Shown: piece by piece, positions 1 through 9,251 of the stretch
How positions within the stretch are numbered: position 1 is the first letter of the stretch
Layout: every line of letters begins with the position of its first letter
Assembly: GCF_003326675.1 (NCBI RefSeq)
Contig: NZ_JPWF01000008.1
Coordinates: 1 to 64,000, forward strand
Direction of reading: 5' to 3'
Length of the DNA stretch: 64,000 nt
From: Thalassospira profundimaris
GTDB taxonomy: Bacteria; Pseudomonadota; Alphaproteobacteria; Rhodospirillales; Thalassospiraceae
The notes under the pieces: generated by a model
Seen by the model: the letters and a program-made list of their open reading frames with translations, nothing else
Database searches by the model: none
What the model was told of the DNA's origin: nothing
Translations under genes and position numbers: made by a program

Positions 1-30
1 TGACAACGTATTTCAGGACGAGACACAAAA

Positions 31-66
31 ACAATAAAGGGCGCCGGAAATGGCGCCCTTTATTGT
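31..66. terminator. Bidirectional hairpin terminator after recG
   Basis: Perfect 15-bp inverted repeat (31-45 against 52-66) with a 6-base loop. It is flanked by T runs on both strands, so it can stop transcription from recG (leftward) and from whatever enters from the left. The recG stop codon lies at 69-71, immediately beside the hairpin. Confidence 0.85.
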
Positions 67-68
67 TT

Positions 69-2156
69 TTAGCCGGATCGGAAGTAACGAACGGCCTCGT
101 CACGTTCAAACAGATACAGCAACAACCGCAATGCTTCCCCGCGGTTTTTTTGAAGATCCGGGTCGCGATCAACGATCAAACGTGAATCATCGCGTGCTAT
201 TGCCAACAGTTCGCCATGGAGTTCAAGATTGGCCAACCGGTATTCCTGAAGGCCGCTTTGCCGGGTGCCCAGAACTTCACCTGCACCACGCAGTTTCAAG
301 TCTTCCTCGGCAATTACAAAACCGTCTTCAGTTTCACGCATGATCTTAAGGCGGGCCTTGGATACCTGTCCAAGCGGGCTGCCATACAGCAACAAACAAG
401 TGGATGCTGCATCACCACGACCAATGCGACCACGCAACTGATGAAGTTGCGCCAAGCCAAACCGTTCGGAATGCTCGATCACCATGATGGTGGCTTCTGG
501 CACGTTAACGCCGACTTCGATCACAGTTGTGGCGACAAGAATAGACGTATCACCATGGGCAAAGCGTTCCATGACTTCGTCTTTTTCCTTGCCCTTCATC
601 TTGCCGTGAACAAGCCCGACACGGGCTTTTCCAAACAGTTCGACCAGAACCCGGTAACGTTCTTCTGCCGCCTGAAGGTCAAGAACTTCGGAATCCTCTA
701 CCAGCGGACAGACCCAATAAATCTTGGTGCCGGTGCGCATGGCGCGACCGATACCGGAAATCACATCATCAACCTTGTCGATGGGCAACACGCGGGTATC
801 AACGGGTTTGCGCCCGGGCGGCTTTTCATCAAGCCGAGAAACTTCCATATCCCCAAACGCCGTCAGGGTCAGGGTGCGCGGAATTGGTGTCGCCGTCATC
901 ACCAGAACATCAACAGCCTGACCCTTACCCGCCAGCATCAAACGTTGATGCACACCAAACCGGTGCTGTTCATCAACCACGGCAAAGGCAAGGTCCTTAA
1001 ACACGACGTCATCCTGAAACAGGGCGTGCGTTCCAACCGCGATCTGGACTTCACCATTGGCAAATCCTTCGAGTGATGCCTTGCGCGATTTGCCCTTGTC
1101 TCGTCCGGTCAGGATGGCACAGGTCACCCCGATCTTTTCAAGCAACGGGCCGATCGTTTCAAAATGTTGCCGTGCCAGGATTTCGGTTGGTGCCATCAGG
1201 GCCGCCTGACGTCCACATTCAACCGCATTAAGCATCGCCATCAGGGCAACAACCGTTTTGCCCGAACCCACATCCCCTTGCAAAAGCCGCAACATGCGGC
1301 CTTCACCCGACATATCGGCATAGATATCCTTCAATGCGCGTTGCTGTGCGCCTGTCATGGCAAAGGGCAGGTGCGACGCCAATCCGTTGCGAAGCTTGCC
1401 GTCGCCCTGCGTCACCCGACCACCAAGCTTGCGCATCTTGGCTCGGATAAGGGCAAGGGCAAGCTGGTTGGCCAACAATTCGTCATAGGCCAGCCGTTTA
1501 CGCGCCGGATGATCTGGCGAAAGATCGGCCTCGTCCTGGGGATTGTGCACCGTATGAAGGGCGGATTTGATATCCGGCCATTTATGGCGCGCAACCAATG
1601 CCGGATCATGCCATTCCGGCAAGTCGGGCAGGGTCGCCAGCGCCGCACGAGCCGCCTTGGTCAAGGTCTTGCCGGTGACACCAGCCGACATTGGATAGAC
1701 CGGCTCAACAGTTTGAATTTCAGCACGTTCAGCCTCGGTCCCGATCCGGTCCGGATGGGTGATCTGATACTCGCCGCGATAATGATCAATCTTGCCTGAA
1801 ACAATGCGCTTTTCACCAATCGGCAATACATCATTCAGATACTTTGCCCGCGCATTGAAAAAGGCAAGAACAAGGGTTCCGCTTTGGGTCTTGCAGATCA
1901 CACGATAGGGGCGCCGGCGGTTCGGTGACGGATCATGCCGTTCGACCCAGACATCCATCGTCACAACCGAACCATCAATGGTTTCCGACAGATCCGGGGA
2001 AAAACGTCGATCAATAATCCCGGACGGCAGGTGCCAAAGTAAATCCGCAACATGTTCCCCACCAATCAATCGCGCAACCAACGGCTTTAACCGCGGGCCA
2101 ATGCCAGTCAGCGTGTCAATTTCAGCAAAAAGAGGGAACAGAATTTCCGGGCGCAT
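69..2156 (-). CDS. recG: ATP-dependent DNA helicase RecG
   Basis: Branch-migration helicase that reverses stalled forks and processes Holliday junctions in the cytoplasm. The 695-residue protein has the family layout: N-terminal wedge/OB region, then two helicase lobes. Walker A GDVGSGKT is at about residue 294, followed by DEQHRFG, the TATPIPRTL motif and QLRGRIGRG near the C terminus. I chose the ATG at 2156 (protein begins MRPEILFPLF). The frame stays open 24 codons further upstream, but that stretch is not RecG-like and would run across the LexA-type box. It is divergent from sdhE-mfd, a usual alphaproteobacterial order. The upstream GAAC-N7-GAAC box suggests SOS control. Confidence 0.97.
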   Translation of the reverse strand: MRPEILFPLFAEIDTLTGIGPRLKPLVARLIGGEHVADLLWHLPSGIIDRRFSPDLSETIDGSVVTMDVWVERHDPSPNRRRPYRVICKTQSGTLVLAFFNARAKYLNDVLPIGEKRIVSGKIDHYRGEYQITHPDRIGTEAERAEIQTVEPVYPMSAGVTGKTLTKAARAALATLPDLPEWHDPALVARHKWPDIKSALHTVHNPQDEADLSPDHPARKRLAYDELLANQLALALIRAKMRKLGGRVTQGDGKLRNGLASHLPFAMTGAQQRALKDIYADMSGEGRMLRLLQGDVGSGKTVVALMAMLNAVECGRQAALMAPTEILARQHFETIGPLLEKIGVTCAILTGRDKGKSRKASLEGFANGEVQIAVGTHALFQDDVVFKDLAFAVVDEQHRFGVHQRLMLAGKGQAVDVLVMTATPIPRTLTLTAFGDMEVSRLDEKPPGRKPVDTRVLPIDKVDDVISGIGRAMRTGTKIYWVCPLVEDSEVLDLQAAEERYRVLVELFGKARVGLVHGKMKGKEKDEVMERFAHGDTSILVATTVIEVGVNVPEATIMVIEHSERFGLAQLHQLRGRIGRGDAASTCLLLYGSPLGQVSKARLKIMRETEDGFVIAEEDLKLRGAGEVLGTRQSGLQEYRLANLELHGELLAIARDDSRLIVDRDPDLQKNRGEALRLLLYLFERDEAVRYFRSG

Positions 2157-2183
2157 GTCGGTTTTGGTTGCAACTTTGAATGA

Positions 2184-2198
2184 GAACGTTAATAGAAC
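2184..2198 (-). promoter_or_regulatory. LexA-type SOS box upstream of recG
   Basis: GAAC, seven bases, GAAC (read on the recG strand as GTTC-N7-GTTC), centred 35 bp upstream of the recG start. GTTC-N7-GTTC is the LexA operator form established in alphaproteobacteria such as Rhodobacter. The site sits in the 230-bp recG/sdhE divergent region, so it could act on either gene, but it lies much closer to recG. Confidence 0.55.
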
Positions 2199-2386
2199 AA
2201 GTGCGTTTATGGCATGGGTATACAACAAAATTATCGCGGGACAACATGCAAGTCACCAATTGATGCAAATTCGTCCCATCACAGCATGGACCAAAACGGC
2301 ATTTTAACGTACAAACCAAGCCACAGAATTGCAGGCAGATGCCCACCCGCCGGGCGCTGCAAAGAGTAAAATTCAGGAGATCGATC

Positions 2387-2659
2387 ATGACTGACACCAT
2401 TTCGGAACTCGAAATGCGTCGCAAAAAGCTGTTGTTCCGCGGGGGCCATCGCGGCACCAAGGAAAACGATATCCTGATGGGCCGGTTCATGGACAAGCAT
2501 CTTGCCACCCTGACCGAAGAACAGCTTGATACGTTCGAAGCATTGATCAATGAGGTCCCGGATGCGGATTTCTTCAAATGGGCAACGGGCAAGGAACAGG
2601 CACCGGCACAGTATGATACTGACGTTCTGCGTATGATCCGCGAACTTAGCAACGCCTGA
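2387..2659 (+). CDS. sdhE: FAD assembly factor SdhE
   Basis: Small protein of 90 residues that promotes covalent attachment of FAD to succinate dehydrogenase SdhA (Sdh5/YgfY family). The family's RGxxE signature is visible as HRGTKENDILMGRF near residue 20, and the acidic helical C-terminal half and length fit. The ATG at 2387 is preceded by a good Shine-Dalgarno (TTCAGGAG); the frame is open 16 codons further up, but that part has no family resemblance. The stop lies 7 bp before mfd, so both are probably co-transcribed. Confidence 0.93.
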   Translation: MTDTISELEMRRKKLLFRGGHRGTKENDILMGRFMDKHLATLTEEQLDTFEALINEVPDADFFKWATGKEQAPAQYDTDVLRMIRELSNA

Positions 2660-2666
2660 TAAAGCA

Positions 2667-5600
2667 TTGAGCAAAATCAAAGAAATCATATCGACCAAAG
2701 GTCGGAAGCGGGTTGGCGGCGTTCCGGAAGGAGCCGACGCGCTGATCTTGCGCGAATTGCTAGAAACCGCCGGAACCAACCAGACGGTCTTGCATATCGC
2801 GCGCGATGACAAGCGCATGTCACAGCTTGCCGAAGCACTGCGCTTCTTTGCCGGTGAAGTGGAGGTTCTGACACTTCCGGCATGGGATTGCTTGCCCTAC
2901 GACCGCGTTTCGCCGATTGCCGAAGTCACGGCACGCCGGATCGAAACCCTGACGACATTGTCAGAAGGAAAGGCACCAGATGCCGGGTTTGGACGCATTG
3001 TTCTGACAACCGCGGCGGCCGCCATTCAGCGCGTCCCGTGTGTTGATGTCATGCGCAAAGGCAAGCTCGCCTTCAAGGCCGGTACGGAATATGACCGGGC
3101 CGATCTGACCGCCTATTTCGAGCGGATGGGTTATAACCGCGCCGAACAGGTTATGGAGCCGGGTGATTACGCCGTCCGTGGCGACATTGTCGATATTTAT
3201 GCACCGGGCATGAAAGAACCGGTGCGCCTTGATTTCTTTGGTGATGAGATTGAAAGCATCCGTCGATTTGACGTTGAAACGCAGCGTACGGTTGGCAAGG
3301 TCAAGGAAATCGCACTTTTGCCGGTGGGCGAGGTATTTCTGGACCCTGACAGCATTTCACGGTTCCGAAGCAACTATCGCGAACTTTTTGGCGCGGTTTC
3401 GCAAACCGATCCGCTGTATGAATCAATTTCAAACGGCTTGAAATACGGTGGCATGGAACATTGGCTTCCGCTGTTCCATGACGGGCTGGATACAATATTT
3501 GCCTATTTGCCCGACACCATCGTCACACTGGATTACCAGTATGGCGAGGTCATCGAAAACCGTCTTGAAATGATTGATGATTATTATCAAGCCCGCCTGA
3601 ACATCAAGGGCGGCGGTCTTTCGGGTGATAATGTCTATAAGCCGGTTCCGACAGAACGGCTTTATCTTGATCAGGCCGAGTTTGACCGCATGCTGGCCGA
3701 TCGCGTTGTTCTGGAATATTCACCATATTACGACGATGAAAACCCGGAACGCGGAATCTTTGATCTTGGCGCACGGGCAGGGCGCGACTTTGGTGATGTG
3801 CGCGCGCGGGCAGACACCAATCTTTATGACGAATTGCGTGATTTCATCACAACCCAGCGCGGTAAGGAAAATCAGGTTGTTATCGCAGCCTATTCCGATG
3901 GTTCACGTGATCGCATGGTGTCACTTCTGCGCGAACATGGTGTGGGCAAGGTCGTCACATGTGAATGCTGGGAAGATGTCACGGACGATCTGACCCACGA
4001 ACATGTGGCGGTTGTCATCCTTGATATCGAACGCGGTTTCCGTCGTCAGGGCCTGTGGTTTGTCACTGAACAGGATATCTTGGGCGACCGTATGAGCCGT
4101 CCGGGCGGGCGTCGCCGCAAGGCAGACAACTTCCTACGCGAAGCATCCGAAATTTCCGAAGGCGATCTTGTCGTTCATCTGGAACACGGCATCGGGCGGT
4201 ATCTTGGCCTTAAAACCGTGACAGCCGGCGGTGCGCCACATGATTGTCTTGAGCTTGAATATGACGGCGGCGACAAACTGTTTGTCCCGGTTGAAAATAT
4301 CGAGGTCCTGTCGCGATACGGCTCGGACGAGGGGATTTCAATCCTTGATAAGCTGGGCGGTGTCGCCTGGCAGGCCCGCAAGGCCAAATTGCGCGAACGT
4401 ATCCGCGATATGGCTGGCAAACTGATCAAGGTCGCCGCCGAACGTCATCTGCGCAAAGGGGCACAGTTGCAGGCACCTGAAGGCAGTTATGACGAATTCT
4501 GTGCAAGCTTCCCGTTTGCTGAAACCGAGGATCAGGCGCGCGCCATCCGCGACACTCTTGATGATCTTGCCGCAGGCAAACCGATGGATCGTCTTGTCTG
4601 TGGTGATGTCGGCTTTGGCAAGACCGAGGTCGCCATGCGCGCAGCCTTTGCAGCCGTCATGTCGGGCAAGCAGGTCGCCATTGTTGCGCCGACGACGCTG
4701 CTGTGTCGTCAGCATTACCTGAATTTCAAGCAACGCTTTGACGGACTTCCGGTCCGGGTCGAACAGCTTTCACGTCTGGTCACCGGCAAAAATGCCAAGC
4801 TGGTCAAAGACAACCTTGAAAGCGGTCATGTTGATATCGTCTGTGGCACCCATGCGCTTTTGGGCAACGGTGTGCATTTCAAAGACCTTGGACTTCTGAT
4901 TATTGACGAAGAACAGCATTTCGGCGTGAAACACAAAGAACGCCTGAAAGAACTGAAATCCGACGTTCATGTGCTGACACTGACCGCAACACCGATCCCG
5001 CGAACCTTGCAACTTGCACTGACCGGGGTTAAGGAATTGTCGATCATCGCAACACCACCGGTCGACCGGTTGGCAGTACGGACCTATATCACGCCCTATG
5101 ATCCGGTTGTGGTACGAGAAGCAATCTTGCGCGAACGTCACCGTGGCGGTCAGATTTTCTATGTCTGTCCGCGCGTGAACGAACTCGGCCGAGTTGCCAA
5201 GGAACTTGAAAACCTTGTTCCTGAAATCAAGTTTGATGTTGCCCACGGCCAAATGGGGGCACGTGATCTTGAACAGGTGATGACCGATTTCACCGACCGC
5301 AAGTTTGATCTGTTGCTTGCGACCAACATCATTGAATCGGGAATCGACGTTCCGAACGCCAATACCATGATTATTCACCGGGCGGATATGTTCGGCCTAG
5401 CACAGCTTTATCAGTTGCGTGGCCGTATTGGCCGTTCCAAGCAACGTGCCTATGCCTATCTTACACTTCCGAATGGCAAAAAGCTGACGGCAACGGCGCT
5501 TAAGCGTCTTGAGGTCATGCAAACTCTCGACAGTTTGGGGGCCGGTTTCAACCTTGCCAGTCATGACCTTGATATTCGCGGGGCAGGGAACCTGCTGGGC

Positions 5601-6164
5601 GAAGAACAATCGGGTCACATCAAGGAAGTCGGGATCGAGCTGTATCAACAGATGATCGAAGAAGCCGTGGCCGAGGCCAAAGGCGAAATTGATGCGTCCG
5701 AAGATGCAGGCTTTGTTCCGCAGATTAATATCGGCATGCCGGTTCTGATCCCGGATCGTTATGTGCCCGATCTCGGCGTGCGACTTGGATTGTATCGCCG
5801 GATTTCTGAACTGAGATCACGCGAAGAAGTCGATCAATTCGCAGCCGAGATGATTGACCGATTTGGCAAACTGCCCAAGGAAGTCGAAAACCTTCTGGAC
5901 GTTGTCACCATCAAACAATGGTGCCGCGTTGCCAATATCGAAAAGCTCGATGCCGGGCCCAAGGGGGCGTTGATCACGCTGCGCAATAACGAGTTCCCGA
6001 ACCCGGGCGGCCTGATCGGATTTATTCAACAACAGGTCGGCGTCGCACGCCTGCGACCGGATCACAAGATCGTCTACGCGGCGGGTTGGGACGGCCCGAC
6101 AGACCGCCTGGAAGGCCTGAAACGATTGATGAAACGGCTGTCGGACATCGCAGTCGCCACATAA
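2667..6164 (+). CDS. mfd: Transcription-repair coupling factor Mfd
   Basis: Translocase of 1165 residues that removes RNA polymerase stalled at lesions and recruits UvrA. The N-terminal UvrB-like domain 1, the CarD-like RNA-polymerase interaction domain (about residues 490-590), the RecG-like helicase module (Walker A GDVGFGKT near residue 646, DEEQHFG near 746, TATPIPRTL, QLRGRIGRS) and the C-terminal TRCF domain appear in the usual order, and length is normal. The start is a TTG at 2667, 7 bp after sdhE; no in-frame ATG upstream fits. Tight spacing suggests translational coupling to sdhE. Confidence 0.96.
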   Translation: MSKIKEIISTKGRKRVGGVPEGADALILRELLETAGTNQTVLHIARDDKRMSQLAEALRFFAGEVEVLTLPAWDCLPYDRVSPIAEVTARRIETLTTLSEGKAPDAGFGRIVLTTAAAAIQRVPCVDVMRKGKLAFKAGTEYDRADLTAYFERMGYNRAEQVMEPGDYAVRGDIVDIYAPGMKEPVRLDFFGDEIESIRRFDVETQRTVGKVKEIALLPVGEVFLDPDSISRFRSNYRELFGAVSQTDPLYESISNGLKYGGMEHWLPLFHDGLDTIFAYLPDTIVTLDYQYGEVIENRLEMIDDYYQARLNIKGGGLSGDNVYKPVPTERLYLDQAEFDRMLADRVVLEYSPYYDDENPERGIFDLGARAGRDFGDVRARADTNLYDELRDFITTQRGKENQVVIAAYSDGSRDRMVSLLREHGVGKVVTCECWEDVTDDLTHEHVAVVILDIERGFRRQGLWFVTEQDILGDRMSRPGGRRRKADNFLREASEISEGDLVVHLEHGIGRYLGLKTVTAGGAPHDCLELEYDGGDKLFVPVENIEVLSRYGSDEGISILDKLGGVAWQARKAKLRERIRDMAGKLIKVAAERHLRKGAQLQAPEGSYDEFCASFPFAETEDQARAIRDTLDDLAAGKPMDRLVCGDVGFGKTEVAMRAAFAAVMSGKQVAIVAPTTLLCRQHYLNFKQRFDGLPVRVEQLSRLVTGKNAKLVKDNLESGHVDIVCGTHALLGNGVHFKDLGLLIIDEEQHFGVKHKERLKELKSDVHVLTLTATPIPRTLQLALTGVKELSIIATPPVDRLAVRTYITPYDPVVVREAILRERHRGGQIFYVCPRVNELGRVAKELENLVPEIKFDVAHGQMGARDLEQVMTDFTDRKFDLLLATNIIESGIDVPNANTMIIHRADMFGLAQLYQLRGRIGRSKQRAYAYLTLPNGKKLTATALKRLEVMQTLDSLGAGFNLASHDLDIRGAGNLLGEEQSGHIKEVGIELYQQMIEEAVAEAKGEIDASEDAGFVPQINIGMPVLIPDRYVPDLGVRLGLYRRISELRSREEVDQFAAEMIDRFGKLPKEVENLLDVVTIKQWCRVANIEKLDAGPKGALITLRNNEFPNPGGLIGFIQQQVGVARLRPDHKIVYAAGWDGPTDRLEGLKRLMKRLSDIAVAT

Positions 6165-6170
6165 AGAAAA

Positions 6171-6207
6171 GGCGGGTAACATCATGTTATCCCGCCGTTT
6201 TTCTTTT
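6171..6207. terminator. Terminator between convergent mfd and DsbA-like gene
   Basis: Stem GGCGGGTAAC (6171-6180) pairs with GTTATCCCGCC (6186-6196) with one bulge and is followed by GTTTTTCTTTT on the plus strand. It also has A-rich sequence on the other side, so it can serve both converging genes. Confidence 0.85.
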
Positions 6208-6222
6208 AATCAATATCTGAAC

Positions 6223-6909
6223 CTATGCAGGCATTTGTTCCTGGCGTGCCAGACGGATCATGCGTTGCAAAATGTCCGGTTCCTGTGCGCCCGATAGTGC
6301 ATGACGGCTGTTAAACAGGAAGCACGGAACACCGGTAACACCCATTTGATGGGCGACCCTGTTTTCCTGACCGACATATTCCCGGTCCATATCACCTGTC
6401 AGGTATTCATGGATTTCCGAACGATCTTCGCCGTGACGCACTGCGATATCAATCAACAGATCAAGATCACCGATATCCTGACCTTCAAGGAAATAGGCGA
6501 CGAACAAGTCTTCAACCAGATCATTACCGACGGCAGGGCGTTCTGCGCAGACCTTGTAAATCAGGCGGTGAGAATCAGTTGAATCCGGTGTGACCTTGAT
6601 CTGGTCAAACTTGAAATCAATACCAACCGCGGCCCCGGCATCCTCGATGGCCTTATAGACCCGCGACGCACTTTCAGATCCGCCGAATTTTGCCGACAGA
6701 TAAAGTTTGCGGTCAATGCCACCACTAGGCATATCCGGGTTAAGCAGGAATGGGCGCCAGTGAATGATCAGATTATCAAGCTTTTCGCGCGCCAGCGCCT
6801 TTTCCAGGCGCTTCTTGCCGATATAGCACCACGGACAAATCGTATCGACAATCGCCTCGATCCGGATCGGCGACATCGATGGTTCACTTTGTCCGACTTG
6901 CCAGTTCAT
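6223..6909 (-). CDS. DsbA-family (FrnE-like) oxidoreductase
   Basis: Cytoplasmic thioredoxin-fold protein of about 228 residues of the FrnE/2-hydroxychromene-2-carboxylate isomerase type. It shows a CPWC redox motif in the N-terminal strand (DTICPWCYIGKKRLE), a helical insertion, and the cis-Pro segment GVTGVPCFLF near the C terminus. No signal peptide is visible, so it is not a classical periplasmic DsbA. The start at 6909 has a GGATGA Shine-Dalgarno formed by the end of deoB. Alternatives are 6921 (8-bp overlap with deoB) and 6876 (MSPIRIEAIVD). The substrate is unknown; it is probably translated with deoB. Confidence 0.85.
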   Translation of the reverse strand: MNWQVGQSEPSMSPIRIEAIVDTICPWCYIGKKRLEKALAREKLDNLIIHWRPFLLNPDMPSGGIDRKLYLSAKFGGSESASRVYKAIEDAGAAVGIDFKFDQIKVTPDSTDSHRLIYKVCAERPAVGNDLVEDLFVAYFLEGQDIGDLDLLIDIAVRHGEDRSEIHEYLTGDMDREYVGQENRVAHQMGVTGVPCFLFNSRHALSGAQEPDILQRMIRLARQEQMPA

Positions 6910-6913
6910 AACG

Positions 6914-8137
6914 TCATCCATTCAAAAATGATGTACCGGTCGCAAGTGGTGCAATCCCAAGATGATCCGCCACTGTTTGTCCGATATCGGCAAATGTATC
7001 ACGCATTCCAAATGGACCGGGTGCGATGGCCGGGCCAAAGGCCATTATCGGCACAAATTCACGTGTATGGTCGTTGCCGCGCCAGGTTGGATCACATCCA
7101 TGATCGGCCGTGATAATCACCAGATCACCGGGCTTAAGTGCCGCACGCAATTCGGGAATTCGTTTATCGAATTCTTCAAGTGCATTGGCATAGCCCGGAA
7201 CATCACGACGGTGACCGAATTCCATGTCGAAGTCCACCAGGTTGGTGAACACAATGCTGTTATCAGGCGCCTCGGCAATCTCGGTCATCATGGCATCGAA
7301 AAGCGCCATGTTGCCGGATGCCTTGACCTTCTTGGCAATGCCGCGATGGGCATAGATATCAGCAATCTTGCCAACCGAAATCACCTTACCACCGGTTGAA
7401 CTGAACTGATCGAGCAAGGTTGGTTTATGCGGGGGAACGGCAATGTCGCGACGGTTTGACGTCCGTTTGAAATCTGCCGGACTTTCACCGACAAACGGGC
7501 GGGCAATCACGCGACCAATGTTATAGGGCTCGACCAGCTTGAAGGCGATTTCGCAAACTTCGTACAAACGATCAAGGCCGAAATGTTCCTCGTGGGCGGC
7601 AATCTGAAACACGCTGTCGGCCGATGTATAGCAAATCGGCTTTCCGGTCTTGATATGTTCTTCGCCAAGTTCGGCAATGATGGTCGTTCCCGATGCGTGA
7701 CAGTTACCAAGAATACCCGGCAGTTTTGCCTGTTCAATCAGAGCATCCGTCAACTCGGCCGGGAAGGTCGGAACGGTCAGCGGAAAGTAGCCCCAGTCAA
7801 AGTCAACAGGCACGCCGGCAATTTCCCAATGACCACTTGGGGTATCCTTGCCGCGCGATAGTTCCTTGGCATGCCCGAACGCACCAATCATGGCGCCACC
7901 ATGATCAAGTCCCGGTGGCACACGACCAGTTGCATCGCGTGCCGCTTCGCCAAGACCCAGGGCGACCATATTTGGCACATTTAGCAGACCACTGCGCTGA
8001 TCATTATCTGCCAGCCCCTTGGCGCAATATTCGGCGATATGACCAAGGGTATCAGAGCCCTGATCACCGAACTTGGCTGCATCGGGTGCCGCGCCAATTC
8101 CAAAACTGTCTGCCACGATGATGATGGCACGTGCCAT
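6914..8137 (-). CDS. deoB: Phosphopentomutase
   Basis: Interconverts (deoxy)ribose-1-phosphate and (deoxy)ribose-5-phosphate in nucleoside salvage. The 407-residue length is typical. Alkaline-phosphatase-superfamily metal motifs are visible: the N-terminal [20 protein letters not shown] with the central cap domain, and the C-terminal [11 protein letters not shown] and HTREFVP segments that carry Asp/His ligands of the Mn site. It is 59 bp downstream of deoC in the same direction, so deoC supplies the next step (deoxyribose-5-phosphate cleavage). Confidence 0.97.
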   Translation of the reverse strand: MARAIIIVADSFGIGAAPDAAKFGDQGSDTLGHIAEYCAKGLADNDQRSGLLNVPNMVALGLGEAARDATGRVPPGLDHGGAMIGAFGHAKELSRGKDTPSGHWEIAGVPVDFDWGYFPLTVPTFPAELTDALIEQAKLPGILGNCHASGTTIIAELGEEHIKTGKPICYTSADSVFQIAAHEEHFGLDRLYEVCEIAFKLVEPYNIGRVIARPFVGESPADFKRTSNRRDIAVPPHKPTLLDQFSSTGGKVISVGKIADIYAHRGIAKKVKASGNMALFDAMMTEIAEAPDNSIVFTNLVDFDMEFGHRRDVPGYANALEEFDKRIPELRAALKPGDLVIITADHGCDPTWRGNDHTREFVPIMAFGPAIAPGPFGMRDTFADIGQTVADHLGIAPLATGTSFLNG

Positions 8138-8196
8138 TGATCTATTCCTTCAAACCGGATCGAACGGGATATCTGTCTCGCAGATAGTCACATATC

Positions 8197-9030
8197 TTAG
8201 TAGTTGCCAGTCGCAGCGGGCGCATCCGACGTTTTTGCCCCGCAAGTTTCCAGCAAGGCCGTCAAAACGCCACTGGCCCCAAAACGGAACGTTTCCGGTT
8301 TTGCCCAGCCATCCCCCATGATGAGATCGGCGATTGCAATGTAAAGGGCTGCATCCTCGGTGGTTTTAACCCCACCAGACGCCTTGAAACCTGCGTCAAG
8401 ACCATCTTCTTCTTTTGCATCTCGAATGGCGGTCAACATGGCCACTGCGGCTTCGGGCGTTGCACCAACCGGGACTTTACCGGTCGAGGTTTTGACGAAA
8501 TTCGCACCGTGTTTGATCGCCAGACGCGCCGCGTCATACACCTTGCCAAGATCATCAAATTCGCCGCTTTCCAAGATGACCTTCATGGTGGTCATGGAAC
8601 CGCAGGCCATGCGCGTGGCATCGACCACATCCTTGGCAATTTCAAGGTCGCCATCAATGAAGGCCTTATACGGAAACACCAGATCGACCTCGTCGGCACC
8701 CTTGGCGACGCAATCGGCTGTTTCATCGCCAATGCGCTGGGCATTGGTGCCACCGGCCGGGAAGTTGACGACGGTCGCTGTCTTGACACCGGACTGACCA
8801 AGTGCCCGCCAGGACGTTTCGATAAATGGCGCATAGACGCAAACCGCTGCTGTGTTGCCCACAGGCGTTTGCGCACGTTGGCAAAGAGCCTTGATCACCT
8901 CGGGCGTGTCATCGTCATTCAGACTGGTCAAATCCAGAACAGAAATGGCGCGACGTGCAGTATCGGCATCAGCAACGGCCTTTGCCTTGGCAGCGGCAAT
9001 CACGTCAGAAACGGTTTTCGGGTCAAACAT
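8197..9030 (-). CDS. deoC: Deoxyribose-phosphate aldolase
   Basis: Class I aldolase splitting 2-deoxyribose-5-phosphate to acetaldehyde and glyceraldehyde-3-phosphate. The 277-residue protein has LDLTSLNDDDT at the start of the barrel, DEVDLVFPYKAF, the Schiff-base lysine segment NFVKTSTGK and the second lysine KASGGVKT. The ATG at 9030 (MFDPKTVSDV) was chosen. An open frame extends 50 codons further but lacks family character and is proline/arginine-rich. First gene of a deoC-deoB(-dsbA-like) unit. Confidence 0.95.
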   Translation of the reverse strand: MFDPKTVSDVIAAAKAKAVADADTARRAISVLDLTSLNDDDTPEVIKALCQRAQTPVGNTAAVCVYAPFIETSWRALGQSGVKTATVVNFPAGGTNAQRIGDETADCVAKGADEVDLVFPYKAFIDGDLEIAKDVVDATRMACGSMTTMKVILESGEFDDLGKVYDAARLAIKHGANFVKTSTGKVPVGATPEAAVAMLTAIRDAKEEDGLDAGFKASGGVKTTEDAALYIAIADLIMGDGWAKPETFRFGASGVLTALLETCGAKTSDAPAATGNY

Positions 9031-9132
9031 CAGAACATCCTTGCAACGCGCCAAGCGCGGTTGGTCATTTCCGGCATTGCACCGTGTCCTTGTTGTAACC
9101 GGTGCGGCTGCCTGATCAGGTCTTAAAGATAA

Positions 9133-9195
9133 AGACGGATCAATCAATCGCCAACAAAGTACCCAACCTTGATTTGGCAATCAATCGATCCGTCT
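9133..9195. repeat. 22-bp imperfect inverted repeat between deoC and the AotO-like gene
   Basis: Arms 9133-9154 and 9174-9195 match over 18 of 22 bases around a 19-base loop. It follows the AotO-like stop codon by 56 bp and precedes the deoC start by about 100 bp, so it may be the terminator of the ABC operon or a 5' element of deoC. No strong T run is present. Confidence 0.5.
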
Positions 9196-9251
9196 TGAAA
9201 CACAGTTTCAATCAGAACCGGGGAAACAGTTCCGATATGTTGTGAAGGCGG

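Noticed and set aside
216-1076. Long open frame (286 codons) on the plus strand
   Set aside because: It runs antisense inside recG, has no family signature and no ribosome site; it is a shadow of recG codon usage.
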